Shown in pieces: positions 33,202 to 44,658 of a stretch of 64,000 bases of DNA (position 1 is its first letter; the number at the start of each line of letters is the position of its first letter). This DNA comes from Gnetum montanum (taxonomy: Eukaryota; Streptophyta; Gnetopsida; Gnetales; Gnetaceae), in assembly GCA_015680685.1 (NCBI GenBank), contig MNCI01003767.1:304077-368076 (forward strand), given 5' to 3'. The notes beneath the pieces were generated by a model, which saw only the letters and a program-made list of their open reading frames with translations, did not search any database and was not told the DNA's origin. A program made the position numbers and the translations under genes.

Positions 33202-34145
33202 TGATGCTTCCTCATCAACACTCATTGGATCATGATAACTTCATCTTCTTTAATCCTTTAAACATACATTGAGTCCAAATACTATGAATGTAATTCAATT
33301 TACTTAGAAACAAGAAAAAATAGTTATCCTTAATTAATGCAAAGAAGATTACAAATTAGTGGTTCCATAACCCACAACAACACACTCACAAACTTAATGA
33401 CATTTTAGAGCATGAAGCTCTACAACCATACAATTATTCTCCTTAATACAAAACATAATCTAATGAGATCTCTCCCAAAAATAAAGGATTGAGATCCAAA
33501 CACACAACACACATAAGAGACATAAATACCAAACACATATAATGAGCCATAGAGATGCACACATACTCATGCAAACTCATGCATGTTCTCTCACATCACT
33601 CTTCATGCTTAAAAGCATAAGAGCACAAAATATTATTTATTAAATTTAAGAAAAGAAACTAGAAAATTTTCTCTATGCTCTACTTGAAGATTCCTATCTT
33701 TTTTTTATCTTGTTTTCATCGTTTCTAACTATTTTCCAATTTCAAACTGCCAACTTAAAACTTTTTCCAACTTTACAAGATGTCTATAGCCTTGGCAAAG
33801 CATCTTATTGATGTTTCCGACTTTTAGATAAGATGTCTTTGTATTATCTAAGATGTCTCTTGTTAAAGGCATCTCTTCTAGGGCAAAGATTTCTTTCTAG
33901 AGATATCTCTACTATAGTAAGAGACATCTTCTAAGACATGTCTCTACTACAATAAGAGACATATCCACATATGTGTATCTACTATAGTTAGAGATGTCTT
34001 CTCTACCAATGGGATGTCTTTTGTGTATCACCAGCTCTTAGCCAACATGTTTCTCTAACCTCCAAGATGTCACTCTATCTTCTCAAAAGCTATAATTGAT
34101 CACCTTTAGGAATGAAAAATAGCTTGGAAAAGATAGTCCTATACA
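33202..34145 (-). repeat. gypsy LTR
   Basis: It starts (minus strand) TGTATAGGACTATC at 34145, just after PPT-like AAAGGGTGGAATAGTT, and ends GAAGCATCA at 33202. It is homologous to the LTRs at 10663 and 14938 (shared ATTAGTGGTTCC and CATGCAAACTCATGC-like parts). U3 holds four TGTCTC/GAGACA cores and many GATGTC copies (33775-34070). Confidence 0.7.
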
Positions 34146-34159
34146 AACTATTCCACCCT

Positions 34160-35285
34160 TTAAAAAGTAAACTCAAGTGAACAAGCACAAGTAGAAGTGA
34201 TCCCCCACTAAATAAGTTTGTTCTCATGGACTCATGCAACATAATCAATGTTTTGATTCTTGCAATAAATCAATTTCTCATGCCTCTTTACTCCACTAGT
34301 ACTAGAACCTTCTTTCCATTTGAGTACAATTTCCTTCCTTTCCATTAAAGGCTTGGACTTGTCAGTAGTACTCTTCAACTCATTAATGTTAATCTACATG
34401 CTTTCATCATCTACTCATCCATCATAATGCACAAGATCTATAACATTATACACATAAGATATATCTGCATCATTTGGTAAGTCAATTTAAAAAGCATTAT
34501 CATTAATTTTGTCCTTTATCTTGAAAGGATCCATCCTCTTGTCTTTCAACTTTAAGATGTTAATACCCTTTAAGATATTCTTCTTCAAGTGCATCCAAAT
34601 AAGATCACCAACATCAAATTTAAGCTTTTTCTTACCCTCATTCCTCCTCAAAATAATCTATTTAACCTTCTTATCAATACTTTCCTTTACTTGCACATGA
34701 AGATCCTTCATCTCTTGTACAAAATGAACACTTAGTTGATCTTTTTCCTTAAATATGCTCACATTGTTCACCATCTTTGGGTAAAACTCATAATTCAACT
34801 TGAATGGGCTCTTATCAATAGTAACATGAAAATCATTATTGCAGGAGAATTTAGCATGCTATAATAAATTTTCCCACTTATTAGGTTTTCCATCACACAA
34901 ACATCTCAAAATATTCAACAAAGATTTATTCATCCCTTTAGTTTGACCATCATATTCTAGATGATATGCACTAGAGACATTTAACTTTATCCCTAAAATT
35001 TTCCAAAGGGATCTCCAGAAATGACTAGTGAACTTGGAGTCTCACTAATAATATTCAAAAGAATCTCATGCAACTTCATAATATGCTAGAACAATAAATT
35101 TTCTACATAAGATGCATCACTTACCTTTTCACAAAAAATGGGGTCTATCATTTTTTAGAATCTATCCACCATAATAATGATAGCATCATTTCTACTTTTG
35201 ATCTTTGAAATCCTAACAAGCTAATTGAGATTCCAAGGCAAGATTACTTTCATTGGAGGAATGTTACCTTGTTTATGACTAACTC
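34160..35285 (-). pseudogene. gypsy integrase, 3' end of pol
   Basis: Descending: WNLN, IIIMVDRF, DASYVENLLF, MKLHEI, then the core around NIISETPSSLV, NKSLLNILRCLCDGKPNKWE and DKSPFKLNYEF, then KKLKFDVGDLIWMHLKKN and KIKDKINDNAF and YNVIDLVHYD. It aligns in order with 41240-42104 of the plus-strand gypsy. Stops and shifts are frequent. It is truncated at about 35285 upstream, so zinc finger and RT are lost. It sits in its normal place before the LTR. Confidence 0.7.
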
Positions 35286-35701
35286 GTGATTCGTATTCAT
35301 GGAGGAATAATTAAAATCCAAATAAATGATGAAGATAGAAAACAATTAGATTTAAATCCAATCAAATCCCATGCTTATGACTATCACTCATAAGCCAAAT
35401 CATAAACTTTCATCCTAACTTCTAATCTTAAGTTCAAGAGTAAAAATTAAATGATTAAATAAAATTTAAAATCATTGAGTATAAATCATGAGTTCTAAGG
35501 ATCACAAGGGTGACATCACATAATTTTTGATTCTACCTTGTTGTTTTATTGTATAGTAGCCTCAAAAGCCCACCAATGGACTCCAATGATCTATAGTTAC
35601 CACATGGTTCAACAAATCCTCATTGAATAATTTGTCTTTTCATAATATCTGAATTTAGTATTTGAAGGTGATTTATTTGAGAGTGAACTTGCTCCAGTGT
35701 T
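35286..35701. other. no gene recognised; possibly LTR remnant before the next PBS
   Basis: AT-rich. Because a PBS and gag start follow at 35702, the upstream 400 bp may be a decayed LTR, but I cannot align it to the other gypsy LTRs by eye. Confidence 0.35.
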
Positions 35702-36290
35702 ATCGGTATCAAAGCCTAATTTTATTATTTCTTGAATTTTGGTTAAGGATTTTATCAATTTCAAATGACACCTAAGATGAAATAGGTGTAAGCTTTATAT
35801 CAAGACATGGAGAGCATGAAGTCCACCTTCCATATGATGGTTTTTTAATTAGATGAAATCTATGTGAAGGTGGACAAAAATATTGATCCTAGACATATCT
35901 AGACCCATGGAGATGAAGAGCATGAAAATTCATATGAAGAATTTTCACAACTAGGTGGAGATAGAATGGATAAGGAGGGAGGAAAATCAAGCTATGGAAG
36001 TGTAGGAAACCATTAGCTAAGGATACCAATGAGAGGGAATCCTATTCCTCAAATAGGAACTCCAAGGGCTTTAGAAATGTTTAATACCCCTTCAAGAAAG
36101 CTTGATGATGAAGATCAGGCAAGGCTTACTAGAATATTCAAAAATGATTCAAGACTTCCATACCTAAAGTTGAAGACTGTAAACAATGTAGATGGTACTA
36201 ATGCTTTTGCAATTTGGCTGAGGGCACTTGAGAAGCATTTCCAGTTGGAAGAGATACCAAATAACTTAAGGGTACCTACTGCTAATTAGA
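35702..36290 (+). pseudogene. gypsy PBS and gag N-terminal fragment
   Basis: The PBS-like sequence ATCGGTATCAAAGCCTAA (35702-35719) is followed by an ATG at 35765. The gag frame gives MESMKSTFHMMVF, LDEIYVKVDKN, GNPIPQIGTPRALEMF, KLDDEDQARLTRIFKNDS and FAIWLRALEKHFQLEEIP; the last open part is 36029-36289. It is homologous to the gag starts at 10594 and 14868. It ends abruptly where an LTR begins at 36291. Confidence 0.65.
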
Positions 36291-37096
36291 AGGTATGGCT
36301 TCTACTTGGTAGGAAAATGACTCCTAATGTGGACATCAAATAAGCCAGTGTAATATTTCTCGAATAATGGGATCTTTCTCTAGAGATTTGGCATGTTTGG
36401 AAGTGTTTTGGAACTATTTTGATGGGTTTAGGAGGTTTTGAGTGCCATGGGAACTTTTGAAGGTGTTTAGAGGTTCTAGGCCTCAAAACAAGTATCTTTT
36501 TATTTTTCCATTGTAGGTGGGATGTCCTAACTATATAAGTGAAACATCCTAACTATAGGTAAGACATCCTAACTACATTTTAGACATCCCACACAATTTT
36601 AGGATGTCCCATCTATTAACAACCACTTTCAGATAAGACATCCTAGCTGTTAGTAGCCAATTTTAGGTGAGACATCACATTCTCCTCCAAGACATTCCAA
36701 AAGGATATGAGATAATTTCCTATGAGTTTTAAATATTTAAATTTTGAATTTAAAAATGAAAGATGAAGAGGCAGGGAAGAAGGATATAAATAGACCTCTT
36801 GGACCTTCATTTTGGTTAAGATATAGTATAGGAAGTTGAAAGAAGAGTAAAAGGAGAGATAGAGTCTTGGCAAGTTTTCCTAATCATCATCCATATGAGA
36901 GTATGTTTTCATTGATTGATTGTATGTGAGAATTTGATTGAATCTCTTATTTGTCCTTGGTAATTTGTGTTTTCTTTTAGCTATAATTTCTTCATTTGAT
37001 CAAGAATAAAACTTTCATTTTCTTTTCTTATTCAAATTTTTTGTTTTATGACATTGGGAGAGCTTGGATTGTGGAATCCATGGGAGGTCTTCATCA
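36291..37096 (+). repeat. gypsy LTR, 5' truncated, with iMet PBS at 37099-37116
   Basis: It matches the LTR at 42359 from ATGTGGACA onward (TTGGCATGTTT, a TGATGGGTTTAGG-type segment and the GATGTCC repeats) and ends CTTCATCA, followed by TTGGTATCATAGC (iMet PBS). The first 40-60 bp are missing. Repeats of GACATCCTAACTAT at about 20-bp spacing occupy 36520-36660. Confidence 0.7.
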
Positions 37097-37455
37097 TATT
37101 GGTATCATAGCATTTTGGAATTAAAGATAATTACATTCAAGTGGATAATTCCCATCTCAATTGCAAATAATTAGTCCAAATTCTTATGCTTGGGTGAATT
37201 CTCTCTTACTACTTGTTCTACTCATCCTAGGGTTTGAAAATTTTCCTTTGATTCCTAATTTTATGATATTATTTAATAATTTGAAGATAATTATAGAATT
37301 TAACATCCATTGGCATGTAATAGCTGAGGTTTGTAGTTATTATGTTCATTTCTTGTATATCTAAGAAATTTGTATCTCATTCATTGAGAAATCTTGAAAA
37401 TTCCACCTTTCCTTGTAGAAATTTGTGAAAATTTTGATTTAGATCAATTTCCATC

Positions 37456-38028
37456 ATGCCTCCAAAGAAGAATACATTTCAAGCTATGTCAAGATACATG
37501 GATGACATGAGAAATGCTCTCAATATTATTATTGAGAAAATTGAAAAGCTTGAAGAGAACAAAGGAGCTACTACTTCATCAAAGGCATCCAAGCAAGGGC
37601 ACAATTAATGTAATTCTTCATGAAGATATGCTTCAAGACATTCCTCAACACCATCCCTTGAAGATGATATTTCTTTTAAAGATGACTACTTTGGAGAAGG
37701 CGAAGATCAAGATGATTTTTTTCTTCATGCTTCTAGTGCTAAAAACAACTCTCAAGGTTTTATTTTTCCTAATAAAGAGAAAAGGAACTTCTTTCTAAGC
37801 CTCAAAGAAAGCAAGGTAAAGGAATCAAAGTCACTTGTGAAAAAGCTTTCAAACATGCTTCAAGAATGCCTCATGTTGAAGTCAAATCCTTCAATGGCAT
37901 GGAAGAAACTAAATATTTTTTCTCTTTGTTGAAAATGATTAAGTACTTTCAACTTGAAGATGTGGAAATCGTCAAAAGGTATCTTATGTTAAAACCAAAT
38001 TGGAAGGTGTAGCACATGTATGGTGAGG
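37456..38028 (+). pseudogene. gypsy gag N-terminus and capsid start (different gag type)
   Basis: The ATG at 37456 begins MPPKKNTFQAMSRYMDDMR, then a helix IIEKIEKLEENKG, an acidic linker (EDDISFKDDYFGEGED) and, after shifts, VEVKSFNGMEETKYFFSLL, IKYFQLEDVEIVKRY. This is the capsid start 'V..FNG....WF......YF.L.....'. Its N-terminus differs from the MRPKKKQ type at 10594, so two gag lineages are mixed here. Cut at 38029 by a second LTR piece. Confidence 0.6.
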
Positions 38029-38283
38029 AAAAAGTAGAGAGAGATAGAGTCTTGGCAAGGTGCCTTGATCATCATGCATGTGAGAGTATGTTTTTTTTCT
38101 AATTGAATGTGTGTAAGAATTTGATTGAATCTATTTTCTATCATTGAGAATTTGTGCTTCTTTTCAACTATAATTTCTCCATTTAAGAAAGAATAAAGCT
38201 TTCATTTTCTTTTCTTGTCCAAATTTTTTCTTTTATGACATCAAGAGAGACTGGATTATGGAATCCATGGAAGCTCCTCATCA
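38029..38283 (+). repeat. LTR 3'-end fragment (R/U5 part)
   Basis: It repeats 36850-37096 almost segment for segment: AGAGATAGAGTCTTGGCAAG, CATGTGAGAGTATG, ATAAAGCTTTCATTTTC, GGATTATGGAATCCATGG and CTCATCA. No PBS follows; gag sequence of the capsid C-half starts directly. This shows recombination inside the element. Confidence 0.75.
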
Positions 38284-38868
38284 AGTCCTATGGTTATGAA
38301 AGATAAAATGGTCAACCTATCAAATATTGGAATATGATTAAATACATGATAAATAGAAAATTTAAATAGTCTCATCAAAGATAAGAAACCATTGTGAAGT
38401 TAAAATTTCTATGTAAAGGTGAAAAGGATGTCAAAGAATTTTACATCAAATTTTGTGATCTATTCCATTAAGATAAGTTAAACTAGGAGGAGTATGAGCA
38501 ACTTTCAATCTCTTTAGGAGGTCTTAAAATGATGTACCAGCAACAGTTATTCTTTTATGAACCAAAACCTCTTGATGAAACTTATGATTTGGCATTCAAA
38601 GGTGAGAAGAAATTAGGTGGATTTGGGAAAAAAAAAAGTAAATAAACTTCTAATGGAAAGGAGAAGGGATCTAGATCTAATAAAGAATCTAAGTCTAAAT
38701 CTAAAGACAAGTAGGATAATCAAGATAAGAAGAATGAAAGAGGTGATGGGGAGGGAAAATCCAAGAAGGACTAAGGAAAGGGAGGAAACAGTCAAGGAAG
38801 AAACTCACAAGGAAACTAAGGGCAAAGATGTGCAAACAATGGAGGTGGAGGAGGCATCAAGTTAAGAT
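38284..38868 (+). pseudogene. gypsy gag C-terminal half
   Basis: The translation gives WNMIKYMINRKFK, VKEFYIKFCDLFH, SISLGGLKMMYQQQLF, PLDETYDLAFKGEKKLGGF, then a Ser/Lys/Asn/Gly-rich tail (NGKEKGSRSNKESKSKSKDK, NSQGRNSQGN). It resembles 60-560 of this window. The zinc knuckle is not recognisable. Protease follows directly. The open frame at 38617-38865 is a shadow of this one. Confidence 0.65.
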
Positions 38869-39261
38869 ATGCAGAGATGTAATCCTAATGCTCCAAAAAT
38901 AGAGGATATTTTTGAATTAATTTCTTATGAATTCATGTGGAATTTCAATAGAGGGGATCATCCTCATAAAAAATTATTGTTTTATATTGAGACTAGTTGT
39001 TTGCTTACTAGGGAATGGATTTATATTTTGATTGATGGAGAAGCCAAAGAAAATGTTATTTCTTCTAGGGTAGTTGCTAGATTTGGTTTTGTAACTAATC
39101 CTCATCCTAGATCCTATAAGGTGCATTGGCTATCTAAATGTTTTTCCCAAAAGGTGAGGGAACAATGTACTTTGAAATTTAAAATTAGAAGTTTTCATGA
39201 TGTTGTGAAGTGTGATGTGCTTCCAATAGATTATGTTGATTTAATTCTTGGTAAACCTTAG
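38869..39261 (+). pseudogene. gypsy retropepsin
   Basis: An open frame of 130 codons, the best-preserved gypsy piece, reads IYILIDGEAKENVISSRVVA (active-site Asp kept, Gly of the D-G-G motif changed to Glu), HPRSYKVHWLSK, FKIRSFHDVVKCDVLPIDYV and DLILGKP. It lies between gag and RT as in gypsy gag-pol. The linker to 39640 carries NGIHDLIPMT. Confidence 0.75.
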
Positions 39262-39420
39262 AATTTTGACAATGGTGCTTAGTTTGATGAAATAAGAAAT
39301 GTATTAAGTGTAGTTAAACCTAATGGAATCCACGATTTGATTCCTATGACAGCTGAATATGTGAGATAGCAAAGCTCACTTAATGCTTCCTTAATCCTTC
39401 TAGAAGAGAGGGAATATATC

Positions 39421-40340
39421 ATGGAACATGATGAAACTAGTTTTGGTTTTGATGTTTTGACAAAAGTTGCTACTAATCATGATGATGTGCAAGTTGAACT
39501 TCCTATAGGTATGCTACCCTTAAAGAAGAGATTTCCCAAGTTTTTTAAGAAAGAATTGGATGGACTACCACCAATGAGGAATGTAAAACATCAAATTTTC
39601 TTCATTTCTAGTGCTACCATTCCAAATGAGAGAGCTCATTAGATGACACCAAATTAGAGGGCTGAATTACAAAGAGCAATAGAGGGATTGCTTGAAAATG
39701 GCTTTGTGAGGGAATCCATTTCACCTTGTGCAGTTATAGTAGTACTAGTACCAAAAAATAATAGCACTAAATGGAGGATGTGCATGGATTCCAAGGTAAT
39801 GAATAAGATAACAGTGAGGTATAAGTTTCCTATTCCAAGGATGGATGATATTATTAATGTAGAGAATTTTAGAAAAATTTCTTTAAAGAGTGGGTATCAT
39901 CAAATTAGAATTGGGCTTGGTGATGAGGGGAAGATAGCTTTCAAAACATTGTATTGATTGTTTGAGTGATTGATGATACCATTTATGGTTACGAATGCAA
40001 CTACTACATTCAAGAGGTTAATGCATGATGTATTGAAAGAATTTATTGATAATTATTTTATTATCTTTTTTGACACTATTTTGATATATAGCTCTACTGA
40101 GGAAAAGCACTTGGACCACTTAAGGATGGTGCACCTTAAGTTGGAGGAGGCACAGTTGGTGATCAACATGAAGAAAAGTCATTTCTTCAAGAAAAAAATC
40201 ACATATTTGGAGCATGTTATTTCTAAAAATCATATTCGAATGGAGGCTACCAAGGTGAAGGCTATTAGGGATTGGCCAATTCCTAAGGATGTTGGCAAGG
40301 TAAAATCATTCCTTGATTTAGCAGGATTTTATAGATAATT
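39421..40340 (+). pseudogene. gypsy reverse transcriptase, catalytic Asp lost
   Basis: The order is RFPKFFKKELDGLPPMR, AELQRAIEGLLENGFVRES, VVLVPKNNSTKWRMCMDSKVMN, YKFPIPRMDDIINV, KSGYHQIRIGLGDEGKIAFKT, PFMVTNATTTFKRLM, then IIFFDTILIYS, EEKHLDHLRMV, HFFKKKITYLEHVISK and VKSFLDLAGFYR. In the F/YxDD box the second Asp is Thr (FFDT), so polymerase activity is lost. Stops at 39640, 39957 and 40338 separate otherwise long open pieces (39688-39957, 39970-40338). Confidence 0.8.
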
Positions 40341-40860
40341 CATCAAAAAATTTAGTGTTATATTGTGGTCTATGTTTTCTTTGTTGAAGAAAAATAAGGA
40401 ATTTAGGCAAGATAGTGAAACCAAAGAGATATTTGACTTATTAAAAGAAAATATTACTAGTGAATGGGTGCTTGCAATTTTATATTTTTAGAAGCTTTTT
40501 TAGGTGGAGATGGATACAAGTGAACTTGCCATTAGTAACATGCTTTCAAAAGAAGGTAGGCCTACTGCTTTCTTTTCTAAAAATTTGAATGATTCAAGGA
40601 AAAAATATAACATATATGAGTAGTTGCATGTTATTCTTCATGCAATCAAGCCTTGAAGGCATTACTTGTTGTCCAAGAAACTCACTTTGATGATAGATCA
40701 CAAAGCACTTCAATTTATAAACTCATAAAAAAATTGAGTGCAAAGCATATGAAGTGGGTTTCATAGTTACAAGAGTTCAATTTTTTCTTGAAGCACAAAA
40801 GTGGAAAAGCCAATGTGGTGGCTGATGCATTATCCAGGGTGCATGTGGTGAATTTCAGCA
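40341..40860 (+). pseudogene. gypsy RNase H
   Basis: The plus strand reads EMDTSELAISNMLSKEGRPTAFFSKNLN, LMIDHKALQFINS and, after shifts, KHKSGKANVVADALSRVHVV near 40795-40850, the standard gypsy RNase H landmarks. It follows RT. It degrades RNA in RNA-DNA hybrids during reverse transcription; several stops make it inactive. Confidence 0.7.
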
Positions 40861-41039
40861 TACCTCATGTGGAAGGTATGGGTGATTTTACTTCTATTTA
40901 TGAGCATGATATTGATTTTGGATAGGTTTGGAGAAGCCTCAAAGAACCATTAATGAATAGGATAGACCAATAAAGGGACCATCATATTCAAGATGAATTA
41001 TTATTTAAGAATGAAAAGGTATATATTCCTAATTATGAT

Positions 41040-41720
41040 TTTAGAAAAAATATTTTGTTTAAAAAGCATTGTAGTGGCATGGTAGGTCATATGGGTAGGG
41101 ATAAAACATTGGAACTTATGGGTAGGTCCTATTTTTAACTTGGTATGGTAACAAAAGTTTCAAATTTTATGACGAAATGCTTAACATGTTAGAAGTTTAA
41201 AGGAGGTAAAGGTATGGGTGGACACTAGATGCCTTTGCCAATTCCTAAAGGAAAAGTGTCTTAATGGATTTTATGAGTGATATTCAAAAACTCAAAAGTC
41301 AAAATGATGCAATTTTTTTCATGGTTGAAAAGTTCTCCAAGATGGCATATTTTATTCCATGAAAGAAGATTAGTGATTCTTCTCATGTGGAAAATTTATT
41401 TTTTCTATCATGTTGTGAAGTTGCATGGTATTACTTTAAATATTGTTAGTGATAAAGACTCTATGTTTACAAGTTATTTTTGGAGGTCCCTTTGGAAGAT
41501 TTTAGGAACAAAGTTAAATTTTTCTTATGCATATTGTCCACAATCTAATGCCCAAAAATAGGTGATGAATAAATCCTTGCTAAACATATTGAGATGTTTG
41601 TATGATGGACAACCAAATAGGTAGAAAAAATTCTTGTGTCATGCTAAGGTTTAGTATAATAATGCTTTTCATGTTGCTATTGAAAAAAGCCCATTTAAGG
41701 TGAAATATGAATTTTTTTCA
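41040..41720 (+). pseudogene. gypsy integrase zinc finger and core, catalytic Glu is a stop
   Basis: The HHCC finger reads HCSGMVGHMGRDKTLELM...CLTC (41065-41200). The core includes IVSDKDSMFTSYFWRSLWK, LGTKLNFSYAYCPQSNAQ, then TAG at 41559-41561 and VMNKSLLNILRCLYDGQPN. In relatives that position reads Q-T-E-R-V-N, so the catalytic Glu codon appears to have become TAG. The frame continues to KSPFKVKYEF. Integrase inserts element DNA; this copy is inactive. Confidence 0.7.
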
Positions 41721-41786
41721 AAGATGGTGGATACTTTGAAGAGCTTTGATGGTGAAGCTTAACTTAGTGCTAATTTTGTAAAAGAG

Positions 41787-42104
41787 ATGAGGGATCTCCA
41801 TGCACAAGTAAAATTAAATCTTGAGAAGAAGGCTAAAGAGAGAGTCCTCAAGAGGAATGAGAGGAAACAAAAGTCTAATTTTACTATTGGTGACTTGGTT
41901 TGGATGCACTTGAAGAAGAATTATTTGAGAGGTGTTAACTTCTCCAAATTGAAAGCCAAGAATACAAGGCCTTTCAAAATCAAGGCTAAAGTTAATGATA
42001 ATGCTTTTGAGATTGATTTACCAAACAATGTTGATATTTATTTTATGTTTAATGTTTTAGATATTATACACTATCATGGGCAAGTTAATGAAGAGACCAT
42101 ATAG
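41787..42104 (+). pseudogene. gypsy integrase C-terminal tail
   Basis: An open 105-codon frame reads MRDLHAQVKLNLEKKAKERV, KSNFTIGDLVWMHLKKN, NFSKLKAKNTRPFKIKAKVN, EIDLPNNVDIYFMFNV and DIIHYHGQVNEETI. The GD-VW and F-V-D-I-HY landmarks fit the SH3-like integrase end. Matches are at 11899 and 34400 (minus strand). No chromodomain follows. The stop lies about 255 bp before the 3' LTR. Confidence 0.8.
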
Positions 42105-42340
42105 GGTAGCATTGATGATTTGAAGGGGACTATTGATTAGTCCAAGCCTTCAATGAAGAGGAAGGTAAGCATACTCAAGTGAAGGAAAGCTTCTAGCACT
42201 TGAGAAGTCAATAGGAATGAATATTTGATCCATTTTGAGGATCAATCCATTGATGATGTTGTATGGATCCATGAGACCAAACTTGTTGAGTGAAGAATCA
42301 CTTCTTCCCCTACTCCCTTATTCACCTAAGTTCACTTTTT

Positions 42341-43350
42341 GAAGGGTGGGAGAGTTAGTGTAGGCATACCTACCTGAATTCCCTTGTGCTTTAGCCTACG
42401 AGTTATTTTTGTAGGTTTTTGGATTAAAGAAGATGTGGACAAGTGGGTCCTATTAATCTATTTCTTCTTATGTTGATTTTAATGATGATGATTCTTGGAT
42501 GTTTTGGCATGTTTCAAGGATTTTTGTGCTCATTTTGATGAGGTTATGGGATTCCAAGGTCTATGGGGACCTTTTTGGAGGCATTTGGATGTTCTAAACA
42601 TTAAAACAAGAATTTTTGTATTTGACCCTAATAGCTAGGACGTCCCACCATAAATTGGGACATCCCAATAAAGACATCCCAACTATGCATGCAACATCTC
42701 AGGTGAGATGTTGCACTAGAATTTGAGATGTCCCAAGACCATATGGGACATCCTAGAAAAATAGCAAACATCTTAGTTAAGAGAAAGATTTTCATAGAAG
42801 ACATTCAAGGAAAGTTAGAGACAACCCAGAAGGATGGAAAAACTTTCAAAAACACCCATCCCAATTCAATAAATAGCTATAATGCGATGGAAAATAATAG
42901 AAATAGCCAAAGAAAAGATGATAAGACTTGGAAAATAGCTGGAAAACCAAAGGATGAGTTGATGAAAGGTTTCTATGGTTCTTATCTTCTAGTTTTGAGA
43001 TAACTATTGATGCATTCATCATTGCTGATTGTGATAACTAAGCATTAGAGGTCTGAAGAGTGAAGAGATGAGTAAGAAGAAGTGGGGGAGCACATTAAGT
43101 GAGTGCAATTAGTGGTTGTAGCTCTAAGATTAGTTTGTAGTGTGTTGGTCTATGTGTTCTATTTTCTTGTATCTCACTTGTGATTTAAAGATCTTAGTCT
43201 TAGGTTATGGGAGAGATTTTGATTGGTTGTAGCTTGCATTAAGAACAACCATTATGTGGTTGTAAAGCCTCATGCTTTATAATATCATTTGAGTGTGATA
43301 GGTTTTTGAATGTTGGTGGGTTGTAGAAAACCAATTTCAATCTTCTAACT
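42341..43350 (+). repeat. PPT and gypsy 3' LTR
   Basis: The polypurine tract GAAGGGTGGGAGAGTTAG (42341-42358) precedes TGTAGGCATACCTACC, the LTR start at 42359. U3 has GGGACATCCC-type repeats (42635-42775) instead of AGATGTCTCC. R-like text (TGTAGCTTGCATTAAGAAC, ATTATGTGGTTGTAAAGCC) matches the LTRs at 10663 and 14938. Homology fades near 43350, so the last part may be lost. Confidence 0.75.
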
Positions 43351-44658
43351 GCTCCATCTCCTCCCCCCCAATAATCTAGGTTATATCCCTAGCCTAGGTT
43401 AAGTATAGGAATTATTATTATTTGGAATTATACTAGATACTAACTAGGAGAAGAGAACAAAGCAATAATTCCTTGGATTTTATATATTTCCCACTTTGCA
43501 TAATGCACAAGTAAACTTTGATCTTCCAACGATTAGTATCCACATTGCTTAACCATAGTAGGGATTTTAACCACTAACTCCTATGAAATGCATGTTGGGA
43601 AATAATTAAAGGCAAAATATTTTTAATTAATTATGGACATAATAGTTGAAAATCTAAGAAAATAATAAAGAGATATTGCTAAAAATAGGGAAGTGAAATA
43701 GACATAGGAAACACTTAAAATAGAAAAGAAAAACCTAATAAAGAAAAGAATCGTTTTCCTTGGGGAATTAAGTAGCACAAGCTAAGAGACTAAATGAGAT
43801 AAGAGAGGGAAATGGTTAGAAGTTAGGGTATCCATTAAGATACTAACTAGTCAATCCTTCTCATACAGTGTTATATCCTAGCTCATAGGTGATGGCATCT
43901 TGAGTTGGTGTTGGTGATTTCTGCTTCATCCATAGTCACTTTGCTCACAAAATGGGTTACTTGTATGATGTTTGCAAATGTGAGCTTATGGCATCATGTC
44001 AATTGTAAGGCTCTTATGGGAGTGTGGCTCTGCTCATGGTTGAAGGTTCTTGTGGGACCATTTTTCTCTTTATTTTTCTCTTGATTTTTTTTCAAAATAG
44101 AATCTCTATACTCAGCTTGCTTCAATCATGAAGTGCTTATGGAAGTCAATTTCATTTTATATTTTTTTAATTACATGTTTTTCTCACATGGGTGTTGATC
44201 TATTTTCATATTATTAGATGTTTTTACCACCTTAGATGCTAGATCCAATATAACATACCCTTTCCACCTTATTGTTACTCTAATTAGGTAACTAATAAAG
44301 ATCATATACTTATAAACATTAACCTATACTTAGCTATTTTAATCCTGATTTATGGAACTTTATACCTAAGGAATATTATTATAAAGAAAATAGACTTTAT
44401 TATGTGTGATTTTATTAATCTAAGGTCTACCCTTAGATGGATTTTGAGTTTAAGCCAACCTATCTCAAGGTAGGGGGAGTTGTCCTTCTCCCTTGCATTC
44501 CAAACATGATGCTACTGAATTCTTTATAGTTCCAACTAACGATAGGATTTTCTATTTCCCTCTACATTTTTCAAGGTAAAAGTTGTAGAATATTGGTTAT
44601 CCCTTAATTATTTTAAATTATAGAATAGGGTACTTGCTTGAAATTATTTATTATAGCT
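43351..44658. other. no gene recognised
   Basis: AT-rich. The segment may contain the 3' non-coding end or LTR of the following minus-strand Athila-like element, but I find no TG...CA ends or duplicate elsewhere. Confidence 0.35.

Noticed and set aside
36643-36873. 76-codon minus-strand frame
   Set aside because: Lies wholly inside a plus-strand LTR; chance frame.
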